64,000 bases of DNA from Salinispora vitiensis (GTDB taxonomy: Bacteria; Actinomycetota; Actinomycetes; Mycobacteriales; Micromonosporaceae): positions 3,248,425 to 3,312,424 of the forward strand of contig NZ_KB900388.1 of assembly GCF_000378825.1 (NCBI RefSeq), read 5' to 3'. Position numbers and translations under genes: made by a program. The first letter of the stretch is position 1. Each line of letters starts with the position of its first letter. The notes beneath the pieces were generated by a model that searched no databases, was not told where the DNA came from, and saw nothing but the letters and a program-made list of their open reading frames with translations. Shown here piece after piece: positions 42,403 through 50,696 of the stretch.

Positions 42403-43296
42403 ATGGGAAAGCGCACACTATTCCGCTTCGCCGCCGGCACCGCCGTCGTGGGTGCGGCCACCCTGGCGTACGCATCGCTGATCGAGCGCAACATGTTCAC
42501 CCTACGGCGGTACGAGGTGCCGGTGTTGCCGGCAGACGCGGAACCGCTGCGCATCCTGCACCTGTCCGACCTGCACATGACGCCCGGGCAGCGACGCAAG
42601 CAGGAGTGGGTGGCGTCGCTGGCCGGACTGGACCCGGACCTGGTCCTGGTGACCGGCGACAACATGGCCAACCCCGACGCGGTCCCCGGGGTCCTGTGCG
42701 CGCTGCAGCCGCTCCTCGACCGCCCGGGCGCCTTCGTCTTCGGCTCCAACGACTACACCGGCCCGGTCTGGAAGAACCCGTTCACCTACTTCCTGCCCGA
42801 CCGCGACTACACCGAGGGCGTGACCCTGCCCTATGACGAACTGCGGGACATCTTCACCGGTGCCGGCTGGGCCGACCTGAGCAACGCCCGTACCACGCTC
42901 AAGGCCGGCGGGCGGCTGGTGGAGCTGGTCGGGGTGGACGACCCACACATCGAGCGGGACGACTACCCGTCCGTTGCCGGCCCGGTCTCCCCCTCGGCCG
43001 ACCTCTCGATCGCCCTCAGCCACTCCCCAGAACCGGCCGTGCTGGACCAGATGGCCGCCGACGGGTTCAGCCTGCTACTCGCCGGACACACCCATGGCGG
43101 TCAGGTCTGCGTACCGGGCGTCGGAGCCCTGGTGACGAACTGCGGGCTGCACCGCTCGATGGCCAAGGGCCTGCACCGCTGGCCCGGCTCGGACGCCTGG
43201 CTGCACGTCTCGGCCGGCCTCGGCACCCATCCGACCGCGCCGGTCCGCTTCGCCTGCCCGCCCGAGGCGAGCATCCTGACCCTGATCCCCCGCTGA
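42403..43296 (+). CDS. Membrane-anchored metallophosphoesterase (Rv3683-like)
   Basis: 297 residues from the ATG at 42403; the frame is open further upstream but that part is antisense to the YqeY gene. A short N-terminal hydrophobic segment (about 7-25) is followed by a calcineurin-type phosphoesterase: LHLSDLHMTPGQ, LVTGDNM, GSNDY (usually GNHD, here a Ser-Asn-Asp variant), and AGHTHGGQV. It probably acts outside the membrane on a phospholipid or UDP-linked compound, as in the YkuE/LpxH-like group; the substrate is not established. Confidence 0.88.
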   Translation: MGKRTLFRFAAGTAVVGAATLAYASLIERNMFTLRRYEVPVLPADAEPLRILHLSDLHMTPGQRRKQEWVASLAGLDPDLVLVTGDNMANPDAVPGVLCALQPLLDRPGAFVFGSNDYTGPVWKNPFTYFLPDRDYTEGVTLPYDELRDIFTGAGWADLSNARTTLKAGGRLVELVGVDDPHIERDDYPSVAGPVSPSADLSIALSHSPEPAVLDQMAADGFSLLLAGHTHGGQVCVPGVGALVTNCGLHRSMAKGLHRWPGSDAWLHVSAGLGTHPTAPVRFACPPEASILTLIPR

Positions 43297-43365
43297 GCCG
43301 GCGACGACCCGGGGATACCGAATTTGCCCCGCGGATCGGGTGGGCTAGTATTTGTCGGCACGCCT

Positions 43366-43439
<74 letters not shown>

Positions 43440-43447
43440 CAGAGGTC

Positions 43448-43480
43448 AGGGGCCACTCTCCATCGATGAGAGTGGCCCCT
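43448..43480. terminator. Hairpin terminator after the tRNA gene
   Basis: AGGGGCCACTCTC and GAGAGTGGCCCCT form a perfect 13-bp stem with a 7-base loop, 8 bases beyond the tRNA. Confidence 0.8.
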
Positions 43481-43527
43481 GATTCATTCGTACCGCGGGT
43501 CGGGCCGTCGGCATCGGCCATCGCCAA

Positions 43528-44003
43528 TCACTCACGGTTCACCGTTCGCCTGCGGACCGCACCGTGGTGAAGGAACGCAGTCACCAGGAACAACACCGCG
43601 CCGATGCTGAACCAGAGCGTCCACAACGCCAGCCGCCAGTGCACCACCGACCAGTCGAAACCAGGGCTGGGACGCAGGGCGCCGACCTCCAGCAGCACGT
43701 CCTGCACCCCCGCCAGTACCGCTCGCAGCGCCAGCACACACCCGCCGGCCCACAGCACCGTACGCACCGACCAATCCGGCAGCCGCCTTCCCCATTCGGT
43801 CACCGTCGCCAAACACCCCGCCCCGCCCACCAGCAGGGCCAGCGCCACGTCCCAGAGACCCACCACCACGAACCACTCGTACTCCAGCAGGTCAGCACTC
43901 CCGGTCGCCGCCACGAACCCCGTCCGCCCACCCAGCGCCCGAACAGATGGGCCGCGGCGAAGAGCAGGCACCACACCACACCGCACCGCACCACGCCACC
44001 CAT
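43528..44003 (-). pseudogene. DUF3995-like membrane protein, apparent single-base frameshift
   Basis: The ATG at 44003 (GGGAG 8 bases upstream) begins a hydrophobic N-terminus, GVVWCLLFAAAHLF, which runs out of frame at about 43940. The continuation, ALGGRTGFVAATGSADLLEYEWF, then two more transmembrane segments to the stop at 43528, is one frame over. Restoring one base (an extra T in TTC-GGGCGC, coding strand) gives HLFWALGGRTG, a typical DUF3995 join. The whole would be ~159 residues with four helices. Either the gene is inactivated or the base is a sequencing error; both halves have kept clean coding composition, so decay, if real, is recent. Confidence 0.65.
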
Positions 44004-44165
44004 ACCGCAGCTCCCGCCGCTCTCACGGCACCGCCTGCCCGGAGAGGGAGGACGCGCCCGTACCCTCCCGCTCAAGCACCCGGTCCGCCATCTTGTGCAC
44101 CCGCCTTTCCGGCGGTCGGCCTGAGGGGGCCGACCGCCGATCCGTTTCATGGGCCTCGATCGGGT

Positions 44166-46463
44166 TTAGTCGGCGGCCAGCAACCGGGGGTCGATCGCCT
44201 CCTTGAGCGCGGGCAGCATCAGCGCCGCGGCGGTGAGCGCCGCCACCCCGCAGCCAACCGCGGTCGCCGCCAGCTGGGTCCAGGGAATCGTCAGCTCGGG
44301 GCGTTCCGTGATGACGAAGAACGCCTCCGCTACCGGGACCGTGCAGGCCAGGCCGAGCAGCACACCGGGCAGCAGGTTCGCCGCCGTTTGCCCCAATAAC
44401 ACCATTCGCAGCGTACGTACGGTGGCTCCCTGCGCGCGCAGCGCGGCGACCGCGCGGCGCTCTTCGAGGAGTCGATCGAGCAGGGCCACCGCGAGGGAGA
44501 GCGTGGAGACGACGAAGGCCAGCACGAGCCCCGCCCAGGTAACCCGCTGATACATCGCACTCACTGACTGGTGCTGCTGGATCATCGCCGCCACGTAGCG
44601 GACCTCCCGATCACCCCCCTCCTGAAGGCCCTGGATGGCCGTACGCACTCGTTCGACGGTGCCGGGGTCGCTGCTGGACACGGTCACCAGGAGCTGGCCA
44701 GCGCGGAGCGCCTCCGTCGGCACCCCGGACATCGGCACGATCCCCAGACCGAGACCACCTAGCTCCTCCAGTCCTTCCGGGACACGCTCGAAGGCCGGGC
44801 CGTACCGGATCGGGCCGAGTTCGACGTAGTTGAGGCCGTCGGCGCTCTCGGAGTCCACTCGGTATGCCGCCAGCGGCCTCCCATCAGCCAGGCGACTCTG
44901 CTCACCCACACCCGTAAGGTAGGTGACCTCCGGGTCGCACTTGGGCAGTGGCGCGCGTAGCACGGTCGACAGGGCGGCGCAGTCACCGGCGGTCGCGTAC
45001 AGGCCTCCACTTGCCGCACCCTGGACACCCAGTTCCAGCTGGACCAGCAGCGCCACACCGGTGACCCCGGGCAGATCCAGTTCGCCTGGCTCCGGTGCCC
45101 GCTCGACGTTCGCGATCATTGTTTGTGGCTTGAGGCTCTGCTCCAGCCGAGCCAGTGACGAAGCGTTCCCCGCGTCGGCCATCGGCAGCACGGCGAGGAA
45201 CCAGCCGGCGGCGAACACCAGGAGGGTGACGACGCCCACCACCCGCGCGGCGGAGCCCGCCGAAGCCTGGGCGCGCCGGGCCGCGAGAAGCATGGTCGGA
45301 TGACGGTCCATCCGCAGCAGAAGCTTGGCGACGCCGAGGCAGAGCACTGGCGCGCCCACCAGCAGGCCGACCATGATCAGCGCCCCAGCCAGGAAGAACG
45401 GCACCGCGGCGTCGCTCTGGGACAGGTTGGTCAGGAGCAGCCAGCCGACCAGTGCCAGCCCGGCGATCAGCGGCAGCAGCCGCCACAGCCCGGGCCGGTT
45501 CACGGCAGCACGTCGAACCACGCCCAGCGGATTGATGATCATGCGCCGCAGCGCCCCCACGGCCGTCAACGTGGCGAACACCGGCAGCCCGACGATGATC
45601 GCCACGGCCGCCGGGGCTGGCGGCAGGGCGTCGAGGAAGAACGCACCCCCGCCCGGCAACCAACGCGCCAGTGCGGCGGTGAGCGCCACGAAGCTGAGGC
45701 CGCCTCCCACCGCGCCCACAGCCGACGCCAGCCCGACCTCGGCCGCGGTGAGGATCCGCACCTGCGCGGCCGACATCCCGGCTAGCCGAAGCGCGGCCAG
45801 CCGGCGATCTCGTTCTTGTGAACCCCAGCGGACCGCGTTGACGACCAATGCGAGTAGTGGAAGCAGCAGGGCCGCGAGGCCAACCGGCACCGCCAGGCGC
45901 AGCCCGCCCGGAAGGCGAGGAACATCCTGGGGCTTGGCACCCCAACCAGAGGACGGGACGTGGTCAGTGGGAAAAGCCGCGGGATCCGCGCCCATCCACA
46001 GGACCCACTCGCGCGGCCCGGTCAGGCCGGCGTCCCCGACAGTGCCGATGATCGATTGCGGGTATCGCTCGCGCAGCGTCACGTCCGTCCGCAGCGCGGC
46101 CTCCACCTCCGGGGAGACGACAATCTCCCCGGGGCCCGGCAGGCGTTCCAGCCCTGGTGGTGGCGGGGCATCCGACCGGATCGCGGCTACCTCTTTCACC
46201 AGTAGCGGCTGATCCAGGTAGACATCGCTCCACCCACGATGCAGCAGCGTGCCCGCCGACCGGGGCTCGCCCTTCTCCAGGGTGGAGGATCGGTCGGCCG
46301 CGCGGTCCCGCTGAGCCTCGCTCAGTGGCAACACGGCCGCGCCGGCGAGCAGGAACAGCGCGGCCACCGCCATACCGGCAGCCGTGAAGACAAATCGCAA
46401 TCGCGATCGCGGGCTGCCGAGCGCCAGCTGCCCGGCGAGTCCGACGACTCGGGTCAGGTTCAA
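44166..46463 (-). CDS. FtsX-type ABC transporter permease (two-FtsX-domain)
   Basis: 765 residues. An N-terminal transmembrane helix (about 24-45), an extracytoplasmic region (about 50-195), three helices of the first FtsX domain (about 198-300), further helices in the middle (about 330-450), a second extracytoplasmic domain with two cysteines (GDCAAL, PKCDPEV) and the final FtsX domain (about 640-750). It overlaps the ATPase gene by four bases (ATGA). Together they make a MacB/LolCDE-like mechanotransmission or export machine, controlled by the PadR protein at 47382. Substrate unknown. Confidence 0.88.
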   Translation of the reverse strand: MNLTRVVGLAGQLALGSPRSRLRFVFTAAGMAVAALFLLAGAAVLPLSEAQRDRAADRSSTLEKGEPRSAGTLLHRGWSDVYLDQPLLVKEVAAIRSDAPPPPGLERLPGPGEIVVSPEVEAALRTDVTLRERYPQSIIGTVGDAGLTGPREWVLWMGADPAAFPTDHVPSSGWGAKPQDVPRLPGGLRLAVPVGLAALLLPLLALVVNAVRWGSQERDRRLAALRLAGMSAAQVRILTAAEVGLASAVGAVGGGLSFVALTAALARWLPGGGAFFLDALPPAPAAVAIIVGLPVFATLTAVGALRRMIINPLGVVRRAAVNRPGLWRLLPLIAGLALVGWLLLTNLSQSDAAVPFFLAGALIMVGLLVGAPVLCLGVAKLLLRMDRHPTMLLAARRAQASAGSAARVVGVVTLLVFAAGWFLAVLPMADAGNASSLARLEQSLKPQTMIANVERAPEPGELDLPGVTGVALLVQLELGVQGAASGGLYATAGDCAALSTVLRAPLPKCDPEVTYLTGVGEQSRLADGRPLAAYRVDSESADGLNYVELGPIRYGPAFERVPEGLEELGGLGLGIVPMSGVPTEALRAGQLLVTVSSSDPGTVERVRTAIQGLQEGGDREVRYVAAMIQQHQSVSAMYQRVTWAGLVLAFVVSTLSLAVALLDRLLEERRAVAALRAQGATVRTLRMVLLGQTAANLLPGVLLGLACTVPVAEAFFVITERPELTIPWTQLAATAVGCGVAALTAAALMLPALKEAIDPRLLAAD

Positions 46464-47185
46464 CGCGGCACCCCTGTCGTCGGGGCGGCCATCCGGCCGT
46501 CCCGCAGCACCAACTCACGTTCCGCGTACGCGGCGATCTTGTCGTCGTGGGTCACCAGCACGAGGGCGCAGTGACGGTCTCGCACCTGCCGGGTCAGCAG
46601 CTCCATCACCAGTTCCCCGTTGGCACTGTCGAGCGCTCCCGTGGGCTCGTCGGCGAAGATGACATCCGGGTCGGTGGCCAGGGCTCTGGCCACCGCCACC
46701 CGCTGCTGCTGACCGCCGGACATCTCACCGGGCCGGCGCCCGGCCAGGTCCACGACGTCGAGGTCCTGTAACCATCGCCGCGCGGTCTCCTCGGCCGGTT
46801 TCCGGCCGGTGCCGTTAAGGCGCAGGTTCAGCGACACATTTTCCAGGGCGGTTAGCTCCGGCACCAGGTGCCCGAACTGGAAGACGAAGCCGAAACGTTG
46901 ACGACGTAGCGCGCTGCGCTTGGCATCGGGCAGCGTGCTCAGGTCCCGGCCGTTGAGGCACACCTGCCCCTCGTCCGGAGTTACCAACCCCGACAGGCAG
47001 TGCAGAAGCGTCGACTTGCCGGAGCCACTCGAACCAATAATCGCGATACTGTCCCCACGCGCGATGGTCACCTCGACCCCGTCCAAAGCGCGGGTCATCC
47101 CGTAGGTGACTCGAAGCCCCCGCGCCTGCAGGAAAGGCGCTCCGGACTGGTCCGGCGCCGGCGAAAACTCCATTACCTGGTTCAT
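46460..47185 (-). CDS. ABC transporter ATP-binding protein (LolD/MacB-like)
   Basis: 241 residues. Walker A is GSSGSGKST, the Q-loop FVFQFGHLVPELTALENV, the signature MSGGQQQRVAVARAL, Walker B VIFADEPTGALDS and the switch His in LVTHDD. All key residues are intact. The start ATG overlaps the stop of the 50-codon ORF upstream, and the stop overlaps the permease start, so the three are translationally coupled. Confidence 0.93.
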   Translation of the reverse strand: MNQVMEFSPAPDQSGAPFLQARGLRVTYGMTRALDGVEVTIARGDSIAIIGSSGSGKSTLLHCLSGLVTPDEGQVCLNGRDLSTLPDAKRSALRRQRFGFVFQFGHLVPELTALENVSLNLRLNGTGRKPAEETARRWLQDLDVVDLAGRRPGEMSGGQQQRVAVARALATDPDVIFADEPTGALDSANGELVMELLTRQVRDRHCALVLVTHDDKIAAYAERELVLRDGRMAAPTTGVPR

Positions 47186-47334
47186 CTCGGGGTGACCGCA
47201 CCCTTCTGCAAGTCACTAGCCTCCAGCTCAGGCTGCCCCTCGGCCGAGTGCGCCTCCGGTCCGGTGGTGACAGTCTTCACCTCCCGCGAACCATCCTCGC
47301 CAACGCGGGCATGCTTGGGTTTGTAGGTAGACAT
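47182..47334 (-). CDS. 50-residue ORF coupled to the ABC genes
   Basis: An ATG at 47334 is preceded by a near-ideal AAGGAG at a 4-base spacing and opens 50 codons ending in a TGA that overlaps the ABC ATPase start (ATGA). The peptide begins MSTYKPKHARVGEDG, is hydrophilic, has no cysteine and no hydrophobic segment, and ends GAVTPR. It sits between a PadR regulator and an ABC-FtsX exporter. It could be a leader controlling translation of the ATPase, a small regulatory subunit, or a peptide handled by the transporter; the sequence does not discriminate. No similarity recognised. Confidence 0.55.
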   Translation of the reverse strand: MSTYKPKHARVGEDGSREVKTVTTGPEAHSAEGQPELEASDLQKGAVTPR

Positions 47335-47356
47335 ACTGCTCCTTCAGGTTGTGCCC

Positions 47357-47372
47357 GGAGGCGACAGCCTCC
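47357..47372 (-). promoter_or_regulatory. Small hairpin between padR and the 50-codon ORF
   Basis: GGAGGC-GACA-GCCTCC (6-bp stem) lies in the 47-base gap between the PadR stop and the small ORF, just upstream of its ribosome binding site. It may attenuate read-through or protect the message. Confidence 0.35.
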
Positions 47373-47381
47373 GTCAGCGAT

Positions 47382-47912
47382 TCACCCGATGAGATCCTGT
47401 CGAATCTTGGCCAGTCGCCGCTCCGTCGAATCGATCCAACGAAGGTCGGCATCGAGGTGCAGAATCGCCAAGTCAGCGGCGATCACGTCGATGTCGCGAG
47501 AATCGGGAGCGGACTTGATTTTCGTCATGTCCCGCATAAGGGCACGGTGTGCGGCCCGCTGCACATCAAGCACCCGACTGGCGTCTCGTTGGGTCAGCAC
47601 GGCGAGCAACACTTTGGCGTACAGGTCCGGCTGGAGGTACGGCTGAATTCCCTCTGGTTGAAAGAACCAGCGCTCCAACCCGGCTGCACCCGCCGGGGTC
47701 ACCTCGAAAGATGTCCGCTCCGGGCCGCCGGCTCGCTCGACCCCCACCACATCCACCAGGCCGTCACGCCGCAGTCGTTGGAGGGTGCTGTAGATCTGAC
47801 CAGAGCGCAACGGTCGTCGGAGCCCAAGCACGGCGTCGTACTGTCTCCGCAGCTCATAGCCGTGGAGGGGACGCGGTTCCATCAGGGCGAGCAGGGTTTC
47901 TGGTACCGGCAC
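47382..47912 (-). CDS. PadR-family transcriptional regulator
   Basis: 176 residues from the GTG at 47912. The winged helix is typical PadR: ETLLALMEPRPLHGYELRRQYDAVLG, SGQIYSTLQRLRRDGLVDV, GPERTSFEVTPAG. A C-terminal helical dimerisation region follows (VLDVQRAAHRALMRDMTKIK). It closely parallels the PadR at 50697 (both end AADLAILHLDADLRW-like). The start lies only 7 bases past a -10 box, so the message is probably leaderless, and a palindrome (47925-47935) between -35 and -10 is a likely autoregulatory operator. Confidence 0.92.
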   Translation of the reverse strand: MPVPETLLALMEPRPLHGYELRRQYDAVLGLRRPLRSGQIYSTLQRLRRDGLVDVVGVERAGGPERTSFEVTPAGAAGLERWFFQPEGIQPYLQPDLYAKVLLAVLTQRDASRVLDVQRAAHRALMRDMTKIKSAPDSRDIDVIAADLAILHLDADLRWIDSTERRLAKIRQDLIG

Positions 47913-47919
47913 GTGGAGT

Positions 47920-47948
47920 AGTATCCACTGAGTGGCTAGTGTTGGCAA
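47920..47948 (-). promoter_or_regulatory. Promoter and operator of padR (left module)
   Basis: On the minus strand TTGCCA (47943-47948), 17 bases, GATACT (47920-47925), then 7 bases to the GTG start. The spacer contains the palindrome CCACT-C-AGTGG (47925-47935). The layout matches the other padR promoter at 50660-50689. Confidence 0.65.
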
Positions 47949-48117
47949 CCAGACCGACCAAACCAGGGGCCACCGAGCGGGGACCTGACCCGGCCACCCG
48001 TAACACTCCACGAATGCCGGGCGCTGACCCCACACAGCAACGCCCGGCTCCACGCGCCCGCACCGACAGCGCGGGTGTGGGGTCCGTCGATACGGTGCCA
48101 CCGCCCGCCGACAGCGG

Positions 48118-48143
48118 GCGAGGTGCCGGTTTCGGCACCTCGC
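48118..48143. terminator. Hairpin terminator after the lipoprotein gene
   Basis: GCGAGGTGCCG-GTTT-CGGCACCTCGC, an 11-bp perfect stem, lies 18 bases beyond the stop of the minus-strand lipoprotein gene. The rest of the gap to padR (47949-48117) shows no gene. Confidence 0.75.
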
Positions 48144-48160
48144 GGGGGACCGCGTACCCG

Positions 48161-48760
48161 CTACTTTTCGCCTGCCATCAGACCCAGAACCCGCTTCACG
48201 TAAGTGGTTAAAGCGGCCTTGATTGCTGAGTCATCGGGCAACGGCGAGTCGCTGACCATAATCACTACCTGCACGGACACTGGCCCATCTAGCACAAAAA
48301 CCAGGTCTCGGCGAACCTGCCCAGTCCCCAGGTCTGGCCTATCCAACATGAACCAGGCCACCTCTCCCACACCGTCCAGCGGTTCAGCCGACTTCGGGAT
48401 TTCCGAATCCCCTGGCTCCGAAGGCTCTAGCTCCGCCGGCTCCGAAGGCTTCAGAATCGTACCGACCTCGACCCGGACCGTCGTCGGCTTATCCCGTGCT
48501 GCCGCAAGGACATGACATCGACGGGCCTCCACGTTATCGGGCCGTGGCTCGAAATACCTGAATTGCGGAGACGCTCCAGTAAGCCGGATCAACCAACTGT
48601 GGTCCAGCCGATCACAAATGTCATCCAATAGACGGTAGGTGACGGTTGGAGTGACCGACACCGTCGGCATAGCGTCCCGCGAGGGCGAGGCCTCCACACA
48701 CGCGGAAAGCGCCAGGACCAGTAGCGCCGCGGCACTCCTGCGAATTACACCCGTAATCAT
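48161..48760 (-). CDS. Lipoprotein of unknown function
   Basis: 199 residues. Signal peptide with lipobox ALSAC (Cys about 21). The exported part contains two cysteines (DDICDRL and ARRCHVL) and an acidic stretch with repeated SEPxELEPSEP-like units (about 105-125). The domain resembles DUF3558-type actinobacterial lipoproteins in its early DICDRL and RRC segments, but I cannot assign it firmly. Composition is less G+C-biased than the neighbours. No clear operon partner. Confidence 0.65.
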   Translation of the reverse strand: MITGVIRRSAAALLVLALSACVEASPSRDAMPTVSVTPTVTYRLLDDICDRLDHSWLIRLTGASPQFRYFEPRPDNVEARRCHVLAAARDKPTTVRVEVGTILKPSEPAELEPSEPGDSEIPKSAEPLDGVGEVAWFMLDRPDLGTGQVRRDLVFVLDGPVSVQVVIMVSDSPLPDDSAIKAALTTYVKRVLGLMAGEK

Positions 48761-48977
48761 GGGCGCAACTATTCCACGCCTGACCCAACGCCACAGAGGA
48801 CTGCCGCTGTCCAGTTAAGATAGCTTCGGAATCGTGACCTTTTGCCGCATCGTCCGCCGCTGACCAGCACCACGCTTCGAGGTCCGTTTTGGCGCCAAGG
48901 AATTAACCACGACAAGCCAGGTTCAAACTGGCGTAAACGGGTATAGCAGCCGCCAGCCGACGTCGAGGGAGGCGACC

Positions 48978-49184
48978 ATGGCGCGTCCGATACCGGAGTT
49001 GGACACGGAGGACCTGCGACAGATGGCGGTACGAGGTGGCATCGAGGGCGCGGTCGACATGGACCGGGAGGAACTGCTGGACTCCCTGATCGCCCGCCCC
49101 GGCGAGGGGGCCTGGCAGGAGGACCCCAAGCCGGCGGCGGTCAACCCCAACACCTACCGCTACCAGGCTCCCGACGAGCAGTAG
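48978..49184 (+). CDS. Small protein with Rho-N-like motif
   Basis: 68 residues from the ATG at 48978, with GAGGGAGG 5 bases upstream. LDTEDLRQMAVRGGIEGAVDMDREELLDSLI has the helix-extended-loop-helix pattern of Rho N-terminal/SAP-like motifs, which bind nucleic acid. An acidic, Asn/Pro-containing tail follows. Isolated gene, function unknown. Confidence 0.6.
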   Translation: MARPIPELDTEDLRQMAVRGGIEGAVDMDREELLDSLIARPGEGAWQEDPKPAAVNPNTYRYQAPDEQ

Positions 49185-49363
49185 GCTCCGCGCGGAACCA
49201 CGATCGACGGGATGCGGCAGCTGGGTCGGGTGCCGGCGGGTGGTGTGCCCGCTCGGCTCTCTGGCCAGCGAACTCGCCGACGGCGATCTGGAGAATCGCG
49301 CCATGTTGCAGAAGTGCTTCACCGCTGGCCGAAGTCATCATGGCTGCCCGGTAAGTTCCGCCC

Positions 49364-49411
49364 GGTCCGCGTCGTGCCGGCGACCTTATCGCCGCCGGCA
49401 CGACGCGGACC
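49364..49411. terminator. Long hairpin terminator
   Basis: GGTCCGCGTCGTGCCGGC and GCCGGCACGACGCGGACC form a perfect 18-bp stem with a 12-base loop between the converging small gene and phospholipase gene. Confidence 0.8.
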
Positions 49412-49434
49412 AGAGCGAACCAGAGCTAGGGCGG

Positions 49435-50493
49435 TTACAAATTCTCGCCCTGCTCCCCGCGCGGCACCACCATCGACTGGATCTGCGGTAGCTGGGTCCA
49501 GTCACTGGTGATGATGCTGGCGTTGGCGCCGGCTAGGAGCAGCAGCCGGTCCCGGGCCTCCGCTTCGGTGGGGTTGGTGCTGCTGATGGCGGGCGCCACC
49601 GAGTGCGCACTGGTCATCACCAGCACGTAGTTATTCTCCGCGAACCAGGTGGTGTCACGGTTGAACCATCCGGAGGCCCCACTGTCGAAGACGACGAACC
49701 AGGGGCGGATGTCGGCGTCGTACTGGTCCCGGGGGTCGCCGCTGGCAGCACCCCTGGCGGCGGGGAAGATCTGCGCATCCTCGATCTCTCCTGCTGCCGC
49801 GAGATCATGGAGGTGCTCCGCGTACTGCTCGTTGGTGGGCGACCAGTCGAATGGATTGTTGTTCTCCACGGTGCCGGGGATGACCTGGAGCAGCACCCGG
49901 CCGGCGAGTTCCTCCCGGGTGGGCCAGTTTCCCATCCTGGCCGCCTCGTCGAGGGAGTCGTACCATCCGCCGTCGGGCTTGGCCAGCAGGTCGGCGGGGC
50001 GGAAGACCCGATCGCCGAGGCGGCTCCGGACCAGGTCGTCAACCTGATCCACACCCATGCCGAAGGCGGTGGCGAGGCCCAGCTTCGGCTCGATCTTGAG
50101 CATCAGGGGACCGCTGTCCGGGTGGGCGTCGAGCCAGACGCGGATGTTGTCCAGACAGTCGCCGAGGTGCTTGTTCCGGCTACCGGCGTAGAGGTCGGCG
50201 AGGTTTGACCCGGTCGTACAGTTGTTGTTGTTACTCAGTGGCTCGTCGTGGCTGACCTTCCACTTCCTGGTGAAGATGTTCGGCCAGATGTCGATCTCGA
50301 TCAGGCTGGTGCCGGTGTCCAGCGCCTCGGCCAGATAGTCGAAGGCCCCCTGCTCGTAGGTGTTGTGGATTCCGACGGTGGTCGCGGATGTGAAGGGCAT
50401 GTCGTTGGTCGGAGCGGCCATGGCCTGCTGGACCGGCACCGCCAGGCCGGCGATCATGATGGCGACTACGGTCGCCGCGCGACGTGCTAGCAC
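49435..50493 (-). CDS. Secreted Ca2+-dependent phosphoinositide phospholipase C-like protein
   Basis: 352 residues from a GTG with GAGGAGG upstream. Signal peptide 1-27 (ends QQAMAAP). The mature part has the TIM-barrel PLC pattern: VGIHNTYEQGAFDYLAEALD with the first catalytic-type His, IEIDIWP (metal-binding Glu/Asp), WKVSHDEP (second His), and LMLKIEPK. This agrees with the PI-PLC-C1 (Ca2+-dependent) group. It probably cleaves phosphoinositides or related glycerophosphodiesters outside the cell. A terminator follows it; it is transcribed alone. Confidence 0.82.
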   Translation of the reverse strand: MLARRAATVVAIMIAGLAVPVQQAMAAPTNDMPFTSATTVGIHNTYEQGAFDYLAEALDTGTSLIEIDIWPNIFTRKWKVSHDEPLSNNNNCTTGSNLADLYAGSRNKHLGDCLDNIRVWLDAHPDSGPLMLKIEPKLGLATAFGMGVDQVDDLVRSRLGDRVFRPADLLAKPDGGWYDSLDEAARMGNWPTREELAGRVLLQVIPGTVENNNPFDWSPTNEQYAEHLHDLAAAGEIEDAQIFPAARGAASGDPRDQYDADIRPWFVVFDSGASGWFNRDTTWFAENNYVLVMTSAHSVAPAISSTNPTEAEARDRLLLLAGANASIITSDWTQLPQIQSMVVPRGEQGENL

Positions 50494-50659
50494 TCATCCT
50501 CCTCGATATCCAAGGGCCCACTGAGGCTAGCAGTAGATAGATGGACTTAGGTTTAACGGCAGATTCGACCCAAGTGCCATCCGGTCGAGTACCAAGAGCG
50601 CGACAAGGTCCGATGTAGCCGAGGGTCACCGATTCGAAGTAGGGCAGCGCACCCGACGC

Positions 50660-50689
50660 TTGACATCAGCTATTCGCTCAGTGAATAGT
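50660..50689 (+). promoter_or_regulatory. Promoter and operator of padR (right module)
   Basis: TTGACA (50660-50665), 18 bases, AATAGT (50684-50689), then 7 bases to the ATG: a leaderless promoter. The palindrome CTATTC-GCTCAGT-GAATAG (50670-50688) covers the spacer and -10, so the PadR product can be expected to repress its own operon. Confidence 0.7.
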
Positions 50690-50696
50690 AGCGGCC

